The notes under the pieces are model-generated. The model made no database searches. It was not told the DNA's origin and worked only from the letters and a program-made list of their open reading frames with translations. Below are positions 1 through 6,327 of a stretch of DNA of 10,068 nt, in pieces; the first letter of the stretch is position 1, and each line of letters begins with the position of its first letter. Where the stretch lies: the NCBI GenBank assembly GCA_024645065.1, contig JAHEGP010000104.1, positions 1 through 10,068 on the forward strand. Direction: 5' to 3'. The translations under genes were made by a program, and so were the position numbers. Source of the DNA: Cellvibrionales bacterium. GTDB taxonomy: Bacteria > Pseudomonadota > Gammaproteobacteria > Pseudomonadales > JAHEGP01.

Positions 1-90
1 CCCCTTGCTCACTACCGTGACAAACTGACTCGGGTCCGGGGCCAGGCACGAGGCCTTTCGAATCGCCGGCAGCGCCTGACAAACGTCGCA

Positions 91-639
91 CTAAAAGTGA
101 TAGCGCCCGCCAAAACCCACACTTTCCACCAGCTCTGCGGTATAAAAACGTGAGTACTCGAGATATATCGACCAGTTGGCTCCTATATTGACAGAGCCGC
201 CCAGCGAACCATAGAAGTTGAAGCCGCTGTCATCGTCCTTCTTGCCACCGACTGAAGTTACGATTTTCGAACTGACATCGTAATAGGCCAGCCCAGCCCT
301 GGCATAGAAATCAATAATCCAGACCGGCAATCGCGGCACCAGGGCCACCCCGGTGACCCAGCCCTCATATTCCGCTTTTCCGGTAACCGGGCCCACTGTT
401 GCCGAGTCGCTGAACTCTCCAAGGTGGTAGATGCCGAATTCAGTGGCCATAAATCGGTTGTATCGATAACCGAGGTTGAAGTGCGCAGAGGTCGCCTTGT
501 CGTCGATCTGCGACACATCCACCTCCGAGTCCTGCAGGCCAAACCCGATATACATGCCGTTATTGATATCAGCACCTAGCGGCGCCGACGCCAACAGCAG
601 TAGACCTGTCACGAGCCCGGAAATCGGGTTTTTCTTCAT
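91..639 (-). CDS. Small outer-membrane beta-barrel protein (OmpA-like/OmpW-like porin fold)
   Basis: The 182-residue product has a typical signal peptide: MKK, then a hydrophobic stretch (about residues 8-20) ending APLGA, with likely cleavage after residue 23. The mature part alternates polar and aromatic residues in beta-strand style (MYIGFGL, HFNLGYRY, EFGIYHLG, FYARAGLAYY, WSIYLEYSRFY). It ends in Tyr-His-Phe, and a C-terminal Phe is the usual outer-membrane assembly signal. The size fits an eight-stranded barrel of the 'outer membrane protein beta-barrel domain' group. I chose the ATG at 637-639 because GGAGG lies four bases upstream and the signal peptide begins there. An in-frame TTG at 673-675 would add 12 non-signal residues and is unlikely. 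Stop is TAG. The ligand or role cannot be read from the sequence. The gene appears monocistronic; a TATGAT at 675-680 on this strand is a weak possible -10 without a good -35. Confidence 0.85.
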   Translation of the reverse strand: MKKNPISGLVTGLLLLASAPLGADINNGMYIGFGLQDSEVDVSQIDDKATSAHFNLGYRYNRFMATEFGIYHLGEFSDSATVGPVTGKAEYEGWVTGVALVPRLPVWIIDFYARAGLAYYDVSSKIVTSVGGKKDDDSGFNFYGSLGGSVNIGANWSIYLEYSRFYTAELVESVGFGGRYHF

Positions 640-744
640 AATGCCTCCGTCAATAGTGCCACTCGGGTGATTCAATCATAGCCGCGCCAAGCTTACGAGA
701 GGCTCCAGCCTGCGGCAACAGTCTTTTCCAGGCAGGTGCCTCCC

Positions 745-766
745 ACCCCGGACGATTTCCCGGGGT
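745..766. other. GC-rich stem-loop between two minus-strand genes
   Basis: ACCCCGG (745-751) and CCGGGGT (760-766) form a perfect 7-bp stem around an 8-base loop. It lies 72 bases past the stop of the DUF4136 lipoprotein gene and upstream of the beta-barrel gene. No T-run follows on either strand, so it is not a canonical intrinsic terminator. It could stabilise a 3' end or be chance in GC-rich DNA. Confidence 0.3.
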
Positions 767-838
767 CGCATCGATAATCATGCTCGGCAGTGCTCATGGT
801 GCCATCAGCGCAAACCGCGCCTGATAATGGATCAGCGG

Positions 839-1417
839 CTACTGCGCCGCGGGGAATCGCCGCAATAACTTCCTGGTCGAATCGCTGACTTCGGCTGCCA
901 GCCTGGCCGGGCTGGCCCCGGGGTCATCAACCAACTTACTGGCGCGACTCTCCCATACGATGCGCTTGCTGCCGATATCGTAAACACTCAGCTTGAGATG
1001 ACCGAACTCCTGGTAACCAAGGGTGCGATGGGTATAAAACCGGCTGCTCACTTCGTACTCTGCATTGGGACCCGCCATGATGCGCTCGGCCTCATCAGTG
1101 GGTGACAACAGACCCGGCAAACCCACCGCCGATTCGCCGCCAATGCGGTAGTCGACTGCAAAGTGCGCCAACCCGGGGTCCATTCGATATCCATGGGCCG
1201 CCAGGGTCGCATCGAGTTGGGCGCGCAACGCCCGGTCAATGGCCACCATGGACCTGCCGGCTTCACCATCGGGCAAAGGGGGACTGGCCCAGCGATAATA
1301 GCGCCAGCCCTGTTGCAGGCGCTCAAAATCGTCTGCCTGCCAGGTTTGAGTCCGGGTAGATAGACAGCCGGACACAAGCAGAATCACCCAGACATACCCT
1401 ACCACTCTGCGAACCAT
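839..1417 (-). CDS. DUF4136 family lipoprotein
   Basis: The 192-residue product begins with a short basic N-terminus, a hydrophobic core and a lipobox, LVSGC, with the lipidated Cys at residue 18. It should be processed by signal peptidase II and anchored in the outer or inner membrane; residue +2 is Leu, not Asp, which favours outer-membrane sorting by the usual rule. The body fits the DUF4136 pattern: an early WRYYRW segment, an Ile-x-x-Ala-(x)n-Leu helix before a 'GYR' turn, a beta-rich 'FAVDYRIG' strand, and a late strand 'LKLSVYDIGSKRIVWES' before a C-terminal helix ending in FP. Function of this family is unknown. I chose ATG at 1415-1417 over an in-frame TTG at 1421-1423; neither has a strong ribosome site. 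A TGG-GATAAT extended -10 lies upstream at 1454-1462. No partner gene is obvious; the next minus-strand gene is the beta-barrel protein about 200 bases on. Confidence 0.8.
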   Translation of the reverse strand: MVRRVVGYVWVILLVSGCLSTRTQTWQADDFERLQQGWRYYRWASPPLPDGEAGRSMVAIDRALRAQLDATLAAHGYRMDPGLAHFAVDYRIGGESAVGLPGLLSPTDEAERIMAGPNAEYEVSSRFYTHRTLGYQEFGHLKLSVYDIGSKRIVWESRASKLVDDPGASPARLAAEVSDSTRKLLRRFPAAQ

Positions 1418-1453
1418 TGCCAATCAACCGCTGCCATGCACCTGAGGAACTGC

Positions 1454-1462
1454 ATTATCCCA
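1454..1462 (-). promoter_or_regulatory. Candidate extended -10 promoter for the DUF4136 gene
   Basis: On the minus strand the bases read TGG-GATAAT, an extended -10 (TGn) with one mismatch to TATAAT. It would start transcription near 1447, about 30 bases before the ATG at 1417. No good -35 hexamer is seen at 16-18 bases, which is tolerable for an extended -10 promoter. Confidence 0.4.
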
Positions 1463-1510
1463 GAAACCGCAGGCAAACTCTTTGAAAATCATTAAGTGCC
1501 TGACATTTAT

Positions 1511-1546
1511 ACAAAAAAACACGCACTTTTGCGCACCCTTTGGGTG
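1511..1546 (-). terminator. Weak candidate intrinsic terminator (minus strand)
   Basis: Read on the minus strand there are two small hairpins in tandem: CACCC-AAA-GGGTG (1546-1534), then CGCA-AAAG-TGCG, then TG and seven T (1518-1512). The T-run is good, but the final stem is only 4 bp unless G-U pairs extend it. It lies upstream of the promoter of the DUF4136 gene, so it would end a separate transcript coming from around 1710. Confidence 0.3.
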
Positions 1547-1714
1547 ATTCCCGAGACCCTGCACGGCTGCTCGAACATCCCAAAGCGGCGGAGCGTCATT
1601 ATCACTCCTGGCAAGAACCATGCCTGATGCGACCCAGGCCATTGCCTGCGAGTGAAGCCCTGTCTGCCACTGGGGGATTTGCCGATAATTTCGCGCCAAA
1701 CTTCGGTTTCCAGG

Positions 1715-1720
1715 ATTATA
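1715..1720 (-). promoter_or_regulatory. Consensus -10 hexamer of a possible small-RNA unit
   Basis: The minus strand reads TATAAT exactly at 1720-1715. The expected -35 position (16-18 bases upstream) has nothing close to TTGACA. It matters mainly because a hairpin plus T-run lies about 195 bases downstream on the same strand, which would outline a short non-coding transcript. Confidence 0.25.
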
Positions 1721-1770
1721 AATGACATCCCCGGCGAAGGCAGTCATCGACTACCGGGACAGATTCAAGG

Positions 1771-1779
1771 TGCTACAAT
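1771..1779 (+). promoter_or_regulatory. Candidate extended -10 promoter for the DUF1631 gene
   Basis: TGC-TACAAT matches an extended -10 with one mismatch in the hexamer. Transcription would start near 1786, giving an unusually long leader of about 180 bases before the ATG at 1967. The -35 region is poor, which is common for extended -10 promoters. Confidence 0.4.
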
Positions 1780-1966
1780 TAGGCTCAAGACGGGGCATGC
1801 TGCAGGCCAGAAAGCCACCATAAAGGCTTGATCACGCTGGGAATGGAAGAGAAAAAATCGCCAATTAAATCGCTTCGCTGCTTGAAAGAGTCTGGTCTTT
1901 TTTGCTGCATTGCCAGGCTGCCGTCTGCCAATCAGGCACTCGAGTAAGGACTCGCGGACACCGTAA

Positions 1967-4087
1967 ATGGAACAAAATTATAACCCGAACAAGCATCTCC
2001 AGCAGTGCGAGCAATTGACGCAGGACTTTTGTCGGCAATTGTTACAGCAATGCTGGCACCTGCTGGAGGGTCGCCTCGACCGGCAAGCCCGGCAATTGGA
2101 CGACGAGCAACAGCGCCACCGGCATAACCTGAAAATGGACAGCGTTCGATCCAGGGCAGAGCAGGTTGGCGCCAGTATCAACCGCCACAACCAGCAGAAT
2201 TTCGCCAGTTTTAGAGAACTGTTGCCACTGGCGACTGAAGCCACTAACAATGGCCTGATGCCCACAAGCCCCGCCAGGCAACAGGATTCCCTGGCCATAA
2301 ATCGGGTCATTCAGGACAGCCTGCACAAACAGCAACCCGCCCTGCGCCAACTGAACCAGCGCCTTGCCCTGCTGCGCGGTGGACAACGCTGCGAGGACAG
2401 GAATAATCCGCTGGCGCCTGCTGCATTGTGCCTGGCTTTTCAGCACGCCGTGCGCCAGTCGGATATTGAGGTTCGCCTGCGCCTGACGCTGTACGATATT
2501 TTCGGCAGCTTGCTAGCTGAGCAAATCGACCGCTTTTACCATAAGGTCAACCAGTACCTGATTGCCAGCGGGATTCTTCCCAACCTGTTGCCATCCAAGC
2601 GCAGCATCAGCGACACCATCGGCAGGTCCCGCGGAGCACTCGTCACCGCGCCCGGTGAAGCCGGGACAGCAACTCCCGGCGAACAGCGGCTCGCACAGAT
2701 CAACAGCCTGTTGCCGCGGCAAATGGAATTGACGGCTGCCCTGCGCAATGCCATCGACATGGCGAAAAAGTCTCCTGAAGAGCTTTACCTGAACGCGTGC
2801 AGCTTGTTACAGCGTCAAATCGTGGAGCACGTTAATTTTGAACGCGACCAGCTTATCGACCCGGAATCGACCAAACGGCAGTATTACAAATACCTGGTAG
2901 CGCAAATGCGCCAGCACAAGACCGGGGCAGACCCCGACAAACTGCTGGCCATTGAGCTGCTCACTCGTTTCTTCGCAACACTAACCAATGACAACAAGTT
3001 GCCCCTCGAGCTGCGCTGCCTGCTGAGCTACCTGCACGCGCCCGGCATCAAGCTGGTAATCAACGACCACCGGTTTTTCAGCTCGGCCAGCCACCCGGCC
3101 CTGCAATTGATCGACCTGATGCTTGAGACTGGCAAGCTGTGGCTGCTGAGCCAGGCTGAGGACGAAATCCTCGTCGAAGCCATGCGCAGTGTAGTCAATA
3201 TCATCGCCTGCGAACCGTCCGTTACCGAGCACAGCTTCAGGTCGGGATTGATGGAATTTGAACAATGCCTTAACCATATTCAGCAGCGAGCAGACCGATG
3301 CGAGCAACGGGAAGTCCAGGCACAGTCGGGCATGGAGCGACTGGACCAGGCCAGGTCCCGCGCCCGACAAGAGGTACAGTCGGTGATGTCGCACTATCGT
3401 GTAAATGGCGAAATTCTCGACCAGCTCAGCGGCAGTTGTATCGACTTCCTGGCCTTCATCCTGCTGCAACACGGTGAAGGTCGCCACTGGGTGCAGGGAC
3501 AGCACCTGCTCAAGGGCATCGCATTGAGTGTCCAGGGACAGCTACCACGCCAACAATTGGTGCAGTTCCAGCGCGGGCAACAGCGGCTGTACAATGCCGT
3601 TGCCCGTGGCCTGGAAGAAAGTGGTTACCGGGGCATGCTGGCAAACGATTTGCTGGCTTCGCTCAGTCAGGCCCAACAACGATTGATAGCCGAATTCGCT
3701 GTAACAGATACACCTGTGCGCAACCCGACTAAAACTCGGCCTGGTTACGGCTTTCACTTGCTGCAACAACTGCAGGTCGGTCACTGGTATCAGTTTCACG
3801 ACCGGCCGCGCAGTGGGCCGATACTGCTCAAGCTGGCCTGGTGCAGCGAGGGTTGGACCAGGGTACTGTTTGTCGATGCCAGTGGTACCAGGCGCCGACT
3901 GGAATATGCCGACACATTGGCACAGTCTCTGCAGCGCAAACAGGTGCTATCTTTTGGCGCTAACCCCACCCAATCCAGCGACACAGTGCTGGACGCCGTT
4001 TTGCATCAGCTTCGGCTGGACGCCCTGCGCAGGAAATTTTCCAGCCAGAGGGTCCGCACCGGCCGCCCCGAATTGAAGATTTGCTAG
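1967..4087 (+). CDS. DUF1631 family protein
   Basis: The 706-residue product is soluble, Gln/Arg/Leu-rich and mostly helical, with no signal peptide or membrane segment. Size and layout fit DUF1631: a charged, helical N-terminus (about 1-90), a long alpha-helical middle, a coiled-coil-like charged helix around 425-475 (EQREVQAQSGMERLDQ and following), and a compact beta-rich C-terminal module from about 602. That module carries the family-like pattern GHWYQFHD...LKLAWCSEGWTRVLFVDASGTRR, which resembles a degenerate PilZ-type barrel; a c-di-GMP RxxxR motif is not clearly present, so nucleotide binding is not claimed. The biochemical role of this family is unknown; some database entries call it thymidine phosphorylase, which nothing here supports. 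The ATG at 1967 has no close ribosome site: AAGG at 1946-1949 lies in the loop of a 5-bp hairpin (CGAGT/ACTCG, 1941-1954), too far upstream. The gene stands alone on the plus strand and its TAG stop falls in the left end of a large palindromic element. Confidence 0.8.
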   Translation: MEQNYNPNKHLQQCEQLTQDFCRQLLQQCWHLLEGRLDRQARQLDDEQQRHRHNLKMDSVRSRAEQVGASINRHNQQNFASFRELLPLATEATNNGLMPTSPARQQDSLAINRVIQDSLHKQQPALRQLNQRLALLRGGQRCEDRNNPLAPAALCLAFQHAVRQSDIEVRLRLTLYDIFGSLLAEQIDRFYHKVNQYLIASGILPNLLPSKRSISDTIGRSRGALVTAPGEAGTATPGEQRLAQINSLLPRQMELTAALRNAIDMAKKSPEELYLNACSLLQRQIVEHVNFERDQLIDPESTKRQYYKYLVAQMRQHKTGADPDKLLAIELLTRFFATLTNDNKLPLELRCLLSYLHAPGIKLVINDHRFFSSASHPALQLIDLMLETGKLWLLSQAEDEILVEAMRSVVNIIACEPSVTEHSFRSGLMEFEQCLNHIQQRADRCEQREVQAQSGMERLDQARSRARQEVQSVMSHYRVNGEILDQLSGSCIDFLAFILLQHGEGRHWVQGQHLLKGIALSVQGQLPRQQLVQFQRGQQRLYNAVARGLEESGYRGMLANDLLASLSQAQQRLIAEFAVTDTPVRNPTKTRPGYGFHLLQQLQVGHWYQFHDRPRSGPILLKLAWCSEGWTRVLFVDASGTRRRLEYADTLAQSLQRKQVLSFGANPTQSSDTVLDAVLHQLRLDALRRKFSSQRVRTGRPELKIC

Positions 4088-4252
4088 GAGTCTGTCGGAC
4101 TTAGACTGATTCTACTGCGGCGGCGGGACACCGGCCCATTTTGACGCGATTTCTCGTTACATAGCCCCACTATGCGCCTCAAAATCGCGTCAAAATGTAC
4201 TCGCTTTCCCACTCGCCTCGCTACGAATCGCCAAGTCCGACAGACTCCTAGC
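4083..4252. repeat. Nested palindromic MITE-like element between convergent genes
   Basis: The terminal inverted repeat is TAGGAGTCTGTCGGACTT at 4085-4102 and its exact complement at 4233-4250; two more pairing bases on each outer side make it 20 bp. Inside is a second perfect 16-bp inverted repeat, CATTTTGACGCGATTT (4137-4152) against 4182-4197. At the centre is a third hairpin, CATAG-CCCCA-CTATG (4160-4174). The segments between these arms are also partly complementary, so the whole element can fold into one long imperfect hairpin. The outer edges show CTAG on both sides (4084-4087 and 4248-4251), or TA if read minimally, which could be a target duplication; because CTAG is itself palindromic the exact border is ambiguous. 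It has no coding capacity. Its position fits a bidirectional 3'-end structure for the two flanking transcripts. Origin as a non-autonomous transposable element is inference. Confidence 0.8.
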
Positions 4253-5099
4253 GCCTGGATTCCCGGCGGTGCATAAAGGCCAGGCGTTCGAGCAGATGCA
4301 CATCCTGCTCATTTTTCAGCAGCGCGCCGTAAAGCGGGGGAATCGCCTTGCTGGCATCCTTGTCCTTGAGTATCTCGTCGGGGATATCATCCGACATGAG
4401 CAGCTTCAGCCAATCAATCAACTCGGAGGTAGAGGGCTTCTTCTTCAAGCCCGGCACGTTGCGCACATCAAAAAATACATCGAGGGCATCCCGCACCAGC
4501 TGCTGTTTTATCCCCGGATAATGCACTTCAATTATCTGGCTCATGGTGTCGCGATCGGGAAAGTTGATGTAATGAAAGAAACAGCGGCGCAGGAAAGCGT
4601 CCGGCAGCTCTTTTTCGTTGTTGCTGGTGATAAAAACGATCGGTCGTTGCACGGCCTTGACTGTCTCGCCGGTTTCGTAAACAAAAAACTCCATGCGGTC
4701 GAGCTCTACCAGCAGGTCATTAGGGAACTCGATATCGGCCTTATCGACCTCATCGATCAGCAGTACCGCGGGCTCCTCAGACGTAAACGCGTCCCACAAT
4801 TTGCCTCGCCTGATATAGTTTGCGATATCGTGCACCTTGGCATCGCCCAGCTGGGAATCGCGCAGACGCGATACCGCATCGTACTCATACAGTCCCTGCT
4901 GCGCCTTGGTAGTCGACTTGATGTGCCACTGAATCAAACGCAGACCCAGGGATTTAGCCACTTCCTCTGCTAACAGGGTCTTGCCGGTTCCCGGCTCCCC
5001 CTTGATCAACAGGGGGCGCTGCAGGGTTACAGCGGCGTTGACCGCCATCTGCAAGTCTTCGGTTGCAACGTACTGCTCGGTGCCTTCAAAACGCTTCAT
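4248..5099 (-). CDS. MoxR family AAA+ ATPase
   Basis: The 283-residue product is a single AAA+ module of the MoxR type, a cytoplasmic ATPase group that usually acts as a chaperone or metal-insertion/activation factor together with a VWA-domain partner. Visible motifs: Walker A GEPGTGKT (34-41), Walker B LLIDEVDK (113-120), sensor 1 ITSNNEKELPDAFLRR (157-172) with a candidate arginine finger at 171/172, and the helical lid after about 180, including KPSTSELIDWLK. Length and the C-terminal LYGALLKNEQDVHLLERLAF segment are typical for the subfamily, so the protein looks complete. AGGA lies seven bases upstream of the ATG, supporting this start. It is the last gene of the minus-strand run, 100 bases after the small membrane protein, and a TATAAT lies in that gap. 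No VWA/CoxE-like gene follows; beyond the stop is the palindromic repeat and the convergent DUF1631 gene. The substrate cannot be told. Confidence 0.9.
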   Translation of the reverse strand: MKRFEGTEQYVATEDLQMAVNAAVTLQRPLLIKGEPGTGKTLLAEEVAKSLGLRLIQWHIKSTTKAQQGLYEYDAVSRLRDSQLGDAKVHDIANYIRRGKLWDAFTSEEPAVLLIDEVDKADIEFPNDLLVELDRMEFFVYETGETVKAVQRPIVFITSNNEKELPDAFLRRCFFHYINFPDRDTMSQIIEVHYPGIKQQLVRDALDVFFDVRNVPGLKKKPSTSELIDWLKLLMSDDIPDEILKDKDASKAIPPLYGALLKNEQDVHLLERLAFMHRRESRR

Positions 5100-5155
5100 G
5101 GCTGAATCCTGTTGAAAATAGACCGAATGAGCCCATCCGGTGCAGCGGTGGCAGC

Positions 5156-5161
5156 ATTATA
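5156..5161 (-). promoter_or_regulatory. Candidate -10 element in front of moxR
   Basis: The minus strand reads TATAAT exactly, with TG two bases further upstream than in a true extended -10. A transcript would start near 5149, giving a leader of about 50 bases. No convincing -35 is seen. If active, moxR could be expressed apart from the upstream genes. Confidence 0.3.
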
Positions 5162-5199
5162 AACAGTTTTATCGGTGCCGGGCGACCGCGCGGCCAGCA

Positions 5200-5538
5200 C
5201 TAGGAGGCTGCCTGGCGGCGTCTCGACCACTGCACAATGGCACCGGCGAGCAGCACCGCGGTCGACAGCACGAATGCCGATACCAGCGGCCAATAGCCGT
5301 CTCGCGCTGCCGCCATTCCCTCACCCAACACCGTGAAAAGGGTGACAAGCCACGCTGGCGCCAGGTAGGTGTGTTCGACGTCGGCATAAGCCGGCACAAG
5401 CAACAACACCATCACCCAGACCCTGAACAACCTGGCCAGCAACACCGGCTTCCAGGATGCGCTGGCCCACCAGCAAAGCGCGACCAGGATCAGGCTGGCG
5501 GTAATATAAGCCGTCCAGGCCAATTGCAAAGGTTCCAT
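5200..5538 (-). CDS. Small multi-pass inner-membrane protein of unknown function
   Basis: The 112-residue product has three clear hydrophobic segments (about 7-25, 34-51 and 83-103) and a weaker one near 62-78, so three or four membrane helices, and a basic C-terminal tail (SRRRQ). There is no cleavable signal peptide. AGGGAG about nine bases before the ATG is a good ribosome site. I do not recognise the family. It lies 53 bases after ycgN and 100 bases before moxR on the same strand; a small 5-bp hairpin (5578-5591) sits just after the ycgN stop. A link with the MoxR ATPase is possible by position only. Confidence 0.75.
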   Translation of the reverse strand: MEPLQLAWTAYITASLILVALCWWASASWKPVLLARLFRVWVMVLLLVPAYADVEHTYLAPAWLVTLFTVLGEGMAAARDGYWPLVSAFVLSTAVLLAGAIVQWSRRRQAAS

Positions 5539-5591
5539 GATCCGTTACTCCCTGCTAGATTCTGCCAACGAGGTAATGCCTGCCGCCAGGC

Positions 5592-6038
5592 TCACTCTAC
5601 CCAATGGATGATATGTTCATCGAGACCATCCGGATGAACAAATTCACCCGACAGCGTTCGGCCGCGCACCGACAGCCCCAAAGCATGGACCTGCTCGGCG
5701 TCATCACTTACCAGGTAATGCCAGTCGGGCAAGCCCTGGCCCCGGGCCAGCAGGCGATAGGCACAGGTGGCGGGCAGATAATCGAAGTCGGCGATATCTT
5801 CAAGCCGCAACACCACACAGGCAGTGACCCGGCGCTGGCGCTGACTGTAGTCAGTGCAACGGCAACTATCCGGGTCGAGCAAGCGGCAGGCGACCCGGGT
5901 ATAGAATACCTCGCCGCTGTCGCTGTCCTCGAGCTTGTGAAGGCAGCACTTACCACAGCCATCGCACAGCGCTTCCCACTCCTGCGGGGTCAACTGCCGC
6001 AGCGGGATAGTCTCCCAGAATTTCTCACGCACGCGCAT
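5592..6038 (-). CDS. ycgN: YcgN/UPF0260 cysteine-cluster protein
   Basis: The 148-residue product matches E. coli YcgN in length and in key stretches: W-E-x-L-C-D-G-C-G-x-C-C-L-H-K near residues 21-35, VACR at 49-52, LPATCAYRLL at 88-97 and the late SVRG segment. Nine cysteines are present (25, 28, 31, 32, 51, 59, 61, 74, 92). The CxxCxxCC cluster is that of the YkgJ-type zinc or iron-sulfur binding group, so metal binding is expected; the cell role is unknown. The ATG begins one base after the TAG of ycgL and has no strong ribosome site, which suggests translational coupling. It is cytoplasmic, with no signal or membrane segment. Confidence 0.92.
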   Translation of the reverse strand: MRVREKFWETIPLRQLTPQEWEALCDGCGKCCLHKLEDSDSGEVFYTRVACRLLDPDSCRCTDYSQRQRRVTACVVLRLEDIADFDYLPATCAYRLLARGQGLPDWHYLVSDDAEQVHALGLSVRGRTLSGEFVHPDGLDEHIIHWVE

Positions 6039-6039
6039 T

Positions 6040-6327
6040 CTAGCGAGCCAGCTTGCTGTTGGCCGCGGCCAGTTGCTGCATCTCGCTCACCACCGATGGC
6101 GGCAGTTGCAGGTAGTAGCCGTTATCTGCGAGATGGCGCATCACTTCGCTGGCGTCAGCACGGGCCAGCCGCTTCCCGGGGGTCAATAGCAGGGTCATGG
6201 CTTCGACCGGCGCACCAAACCGCTGTAACAATGCCTCGGGCACGCGCCCAAGCCCCTCCCCGGCATCAACATAAAGGTACATACCTTCATGTCGCTTGCT
6301 ACGAAATATCTTACACAGCTGTTTCAC
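6040..6327 (-). CDS. ycgL: YcgL domain protein
   Basis: The 95-residue product matches the YcgL family: an N-terminal CKIFRSKRHEGMYLYVD strand pair, RVPEALLQRFG in the middle, and the family hallmark DNGYYLQLPP near 68-77. The family has a known small alpha/beta fold but no settled function. The start is GTG at 6325-6327, overlapping the TGA of rnd as GTGA; GGAG five bases upstream supports it, and no ATG occurs before residue 16. Position right after rnd is conserved in other gammaproteobacteria as far as I know, which hints at an RNA-related role but does not prove one. Confidence 0.92.
   Translation of the reverse strand: MKQLCKIFRSKRHEGMYLYVDAGEGLGRVPEALLQRFGAPVEAMTLLLTPGKRLARADASEVMRHLADNGYYLQLPPSVVSEMQQLAAANSKLAR

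Larger units (their letters stand above)
1418..1966. other. Divergent intergenic region, 549 bases
   Basis: This stretch separates the minus-strand DUF4136 gene from the plus-strand DUF1631 gene. It holds extended -10 promoter candidates for both (1454-1462 minus, 1771-1779 plus). It also holds a central block (about 1505-1725) with a TATAAT at its right edge and a hairpin plus T-run at its left edge, both on the minus strand. Two open frames on the minus strand and one on the plus strand cross the block, but none has a convincing ribosome site, recognisable family or clean start. The remaining part, 1786-1966, would be a long 5' leader of the DUF1631 gene. I recognise no riboswitch, tRNA or insertion sequence here. 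Confidence 0.6.

Noticed and set aside
1507..1728. Minus-strand open frame of 73 codons, and a plus-strand frame at 1540-1725
   Set aside because: The minus frame starts upstream of the only -10 candidate and ends inside the hairpin/T-run; the plus frame overlaps it on the other strand. No family is recognised.
1424..1747. Minus-strand open frame of 107 codons between the divergent genes
   Set aside because: It has no ribosome site and no recognisable domain, runs through the hairpin/T-run and the DUF4136 promoter, and its composition looks arbitrary.
1786..1966. Riboswitch (for example c-di-GMP type) in the DUF1631 leader
   Set aside because: I could not find the conserved core bases of any class I know; only short unrelated hairpins are visible.
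3770..4084. PilZ c-di-GMP receptor domain at the DUF1631 C-terminus
   Set aside because: The beta-rich pattern is suggestive, but the RxxxR and D/NxSxxG binding motifs are not clearly present, so ligand binding is not claimed.
4269..4973. Plus-strand open frame of 234 codons
   Set aside because: It lies wholly antisense to moxR, whose motifs are unmistakable; it is a shadow of codon bias.
5096..5293. Minus-strand open frame of 65 codons overlapping the moxR start
   Set aside because: It overlaps the end of the small membrane protein and the moxR leader, and has no ribosome site or family resemblance.
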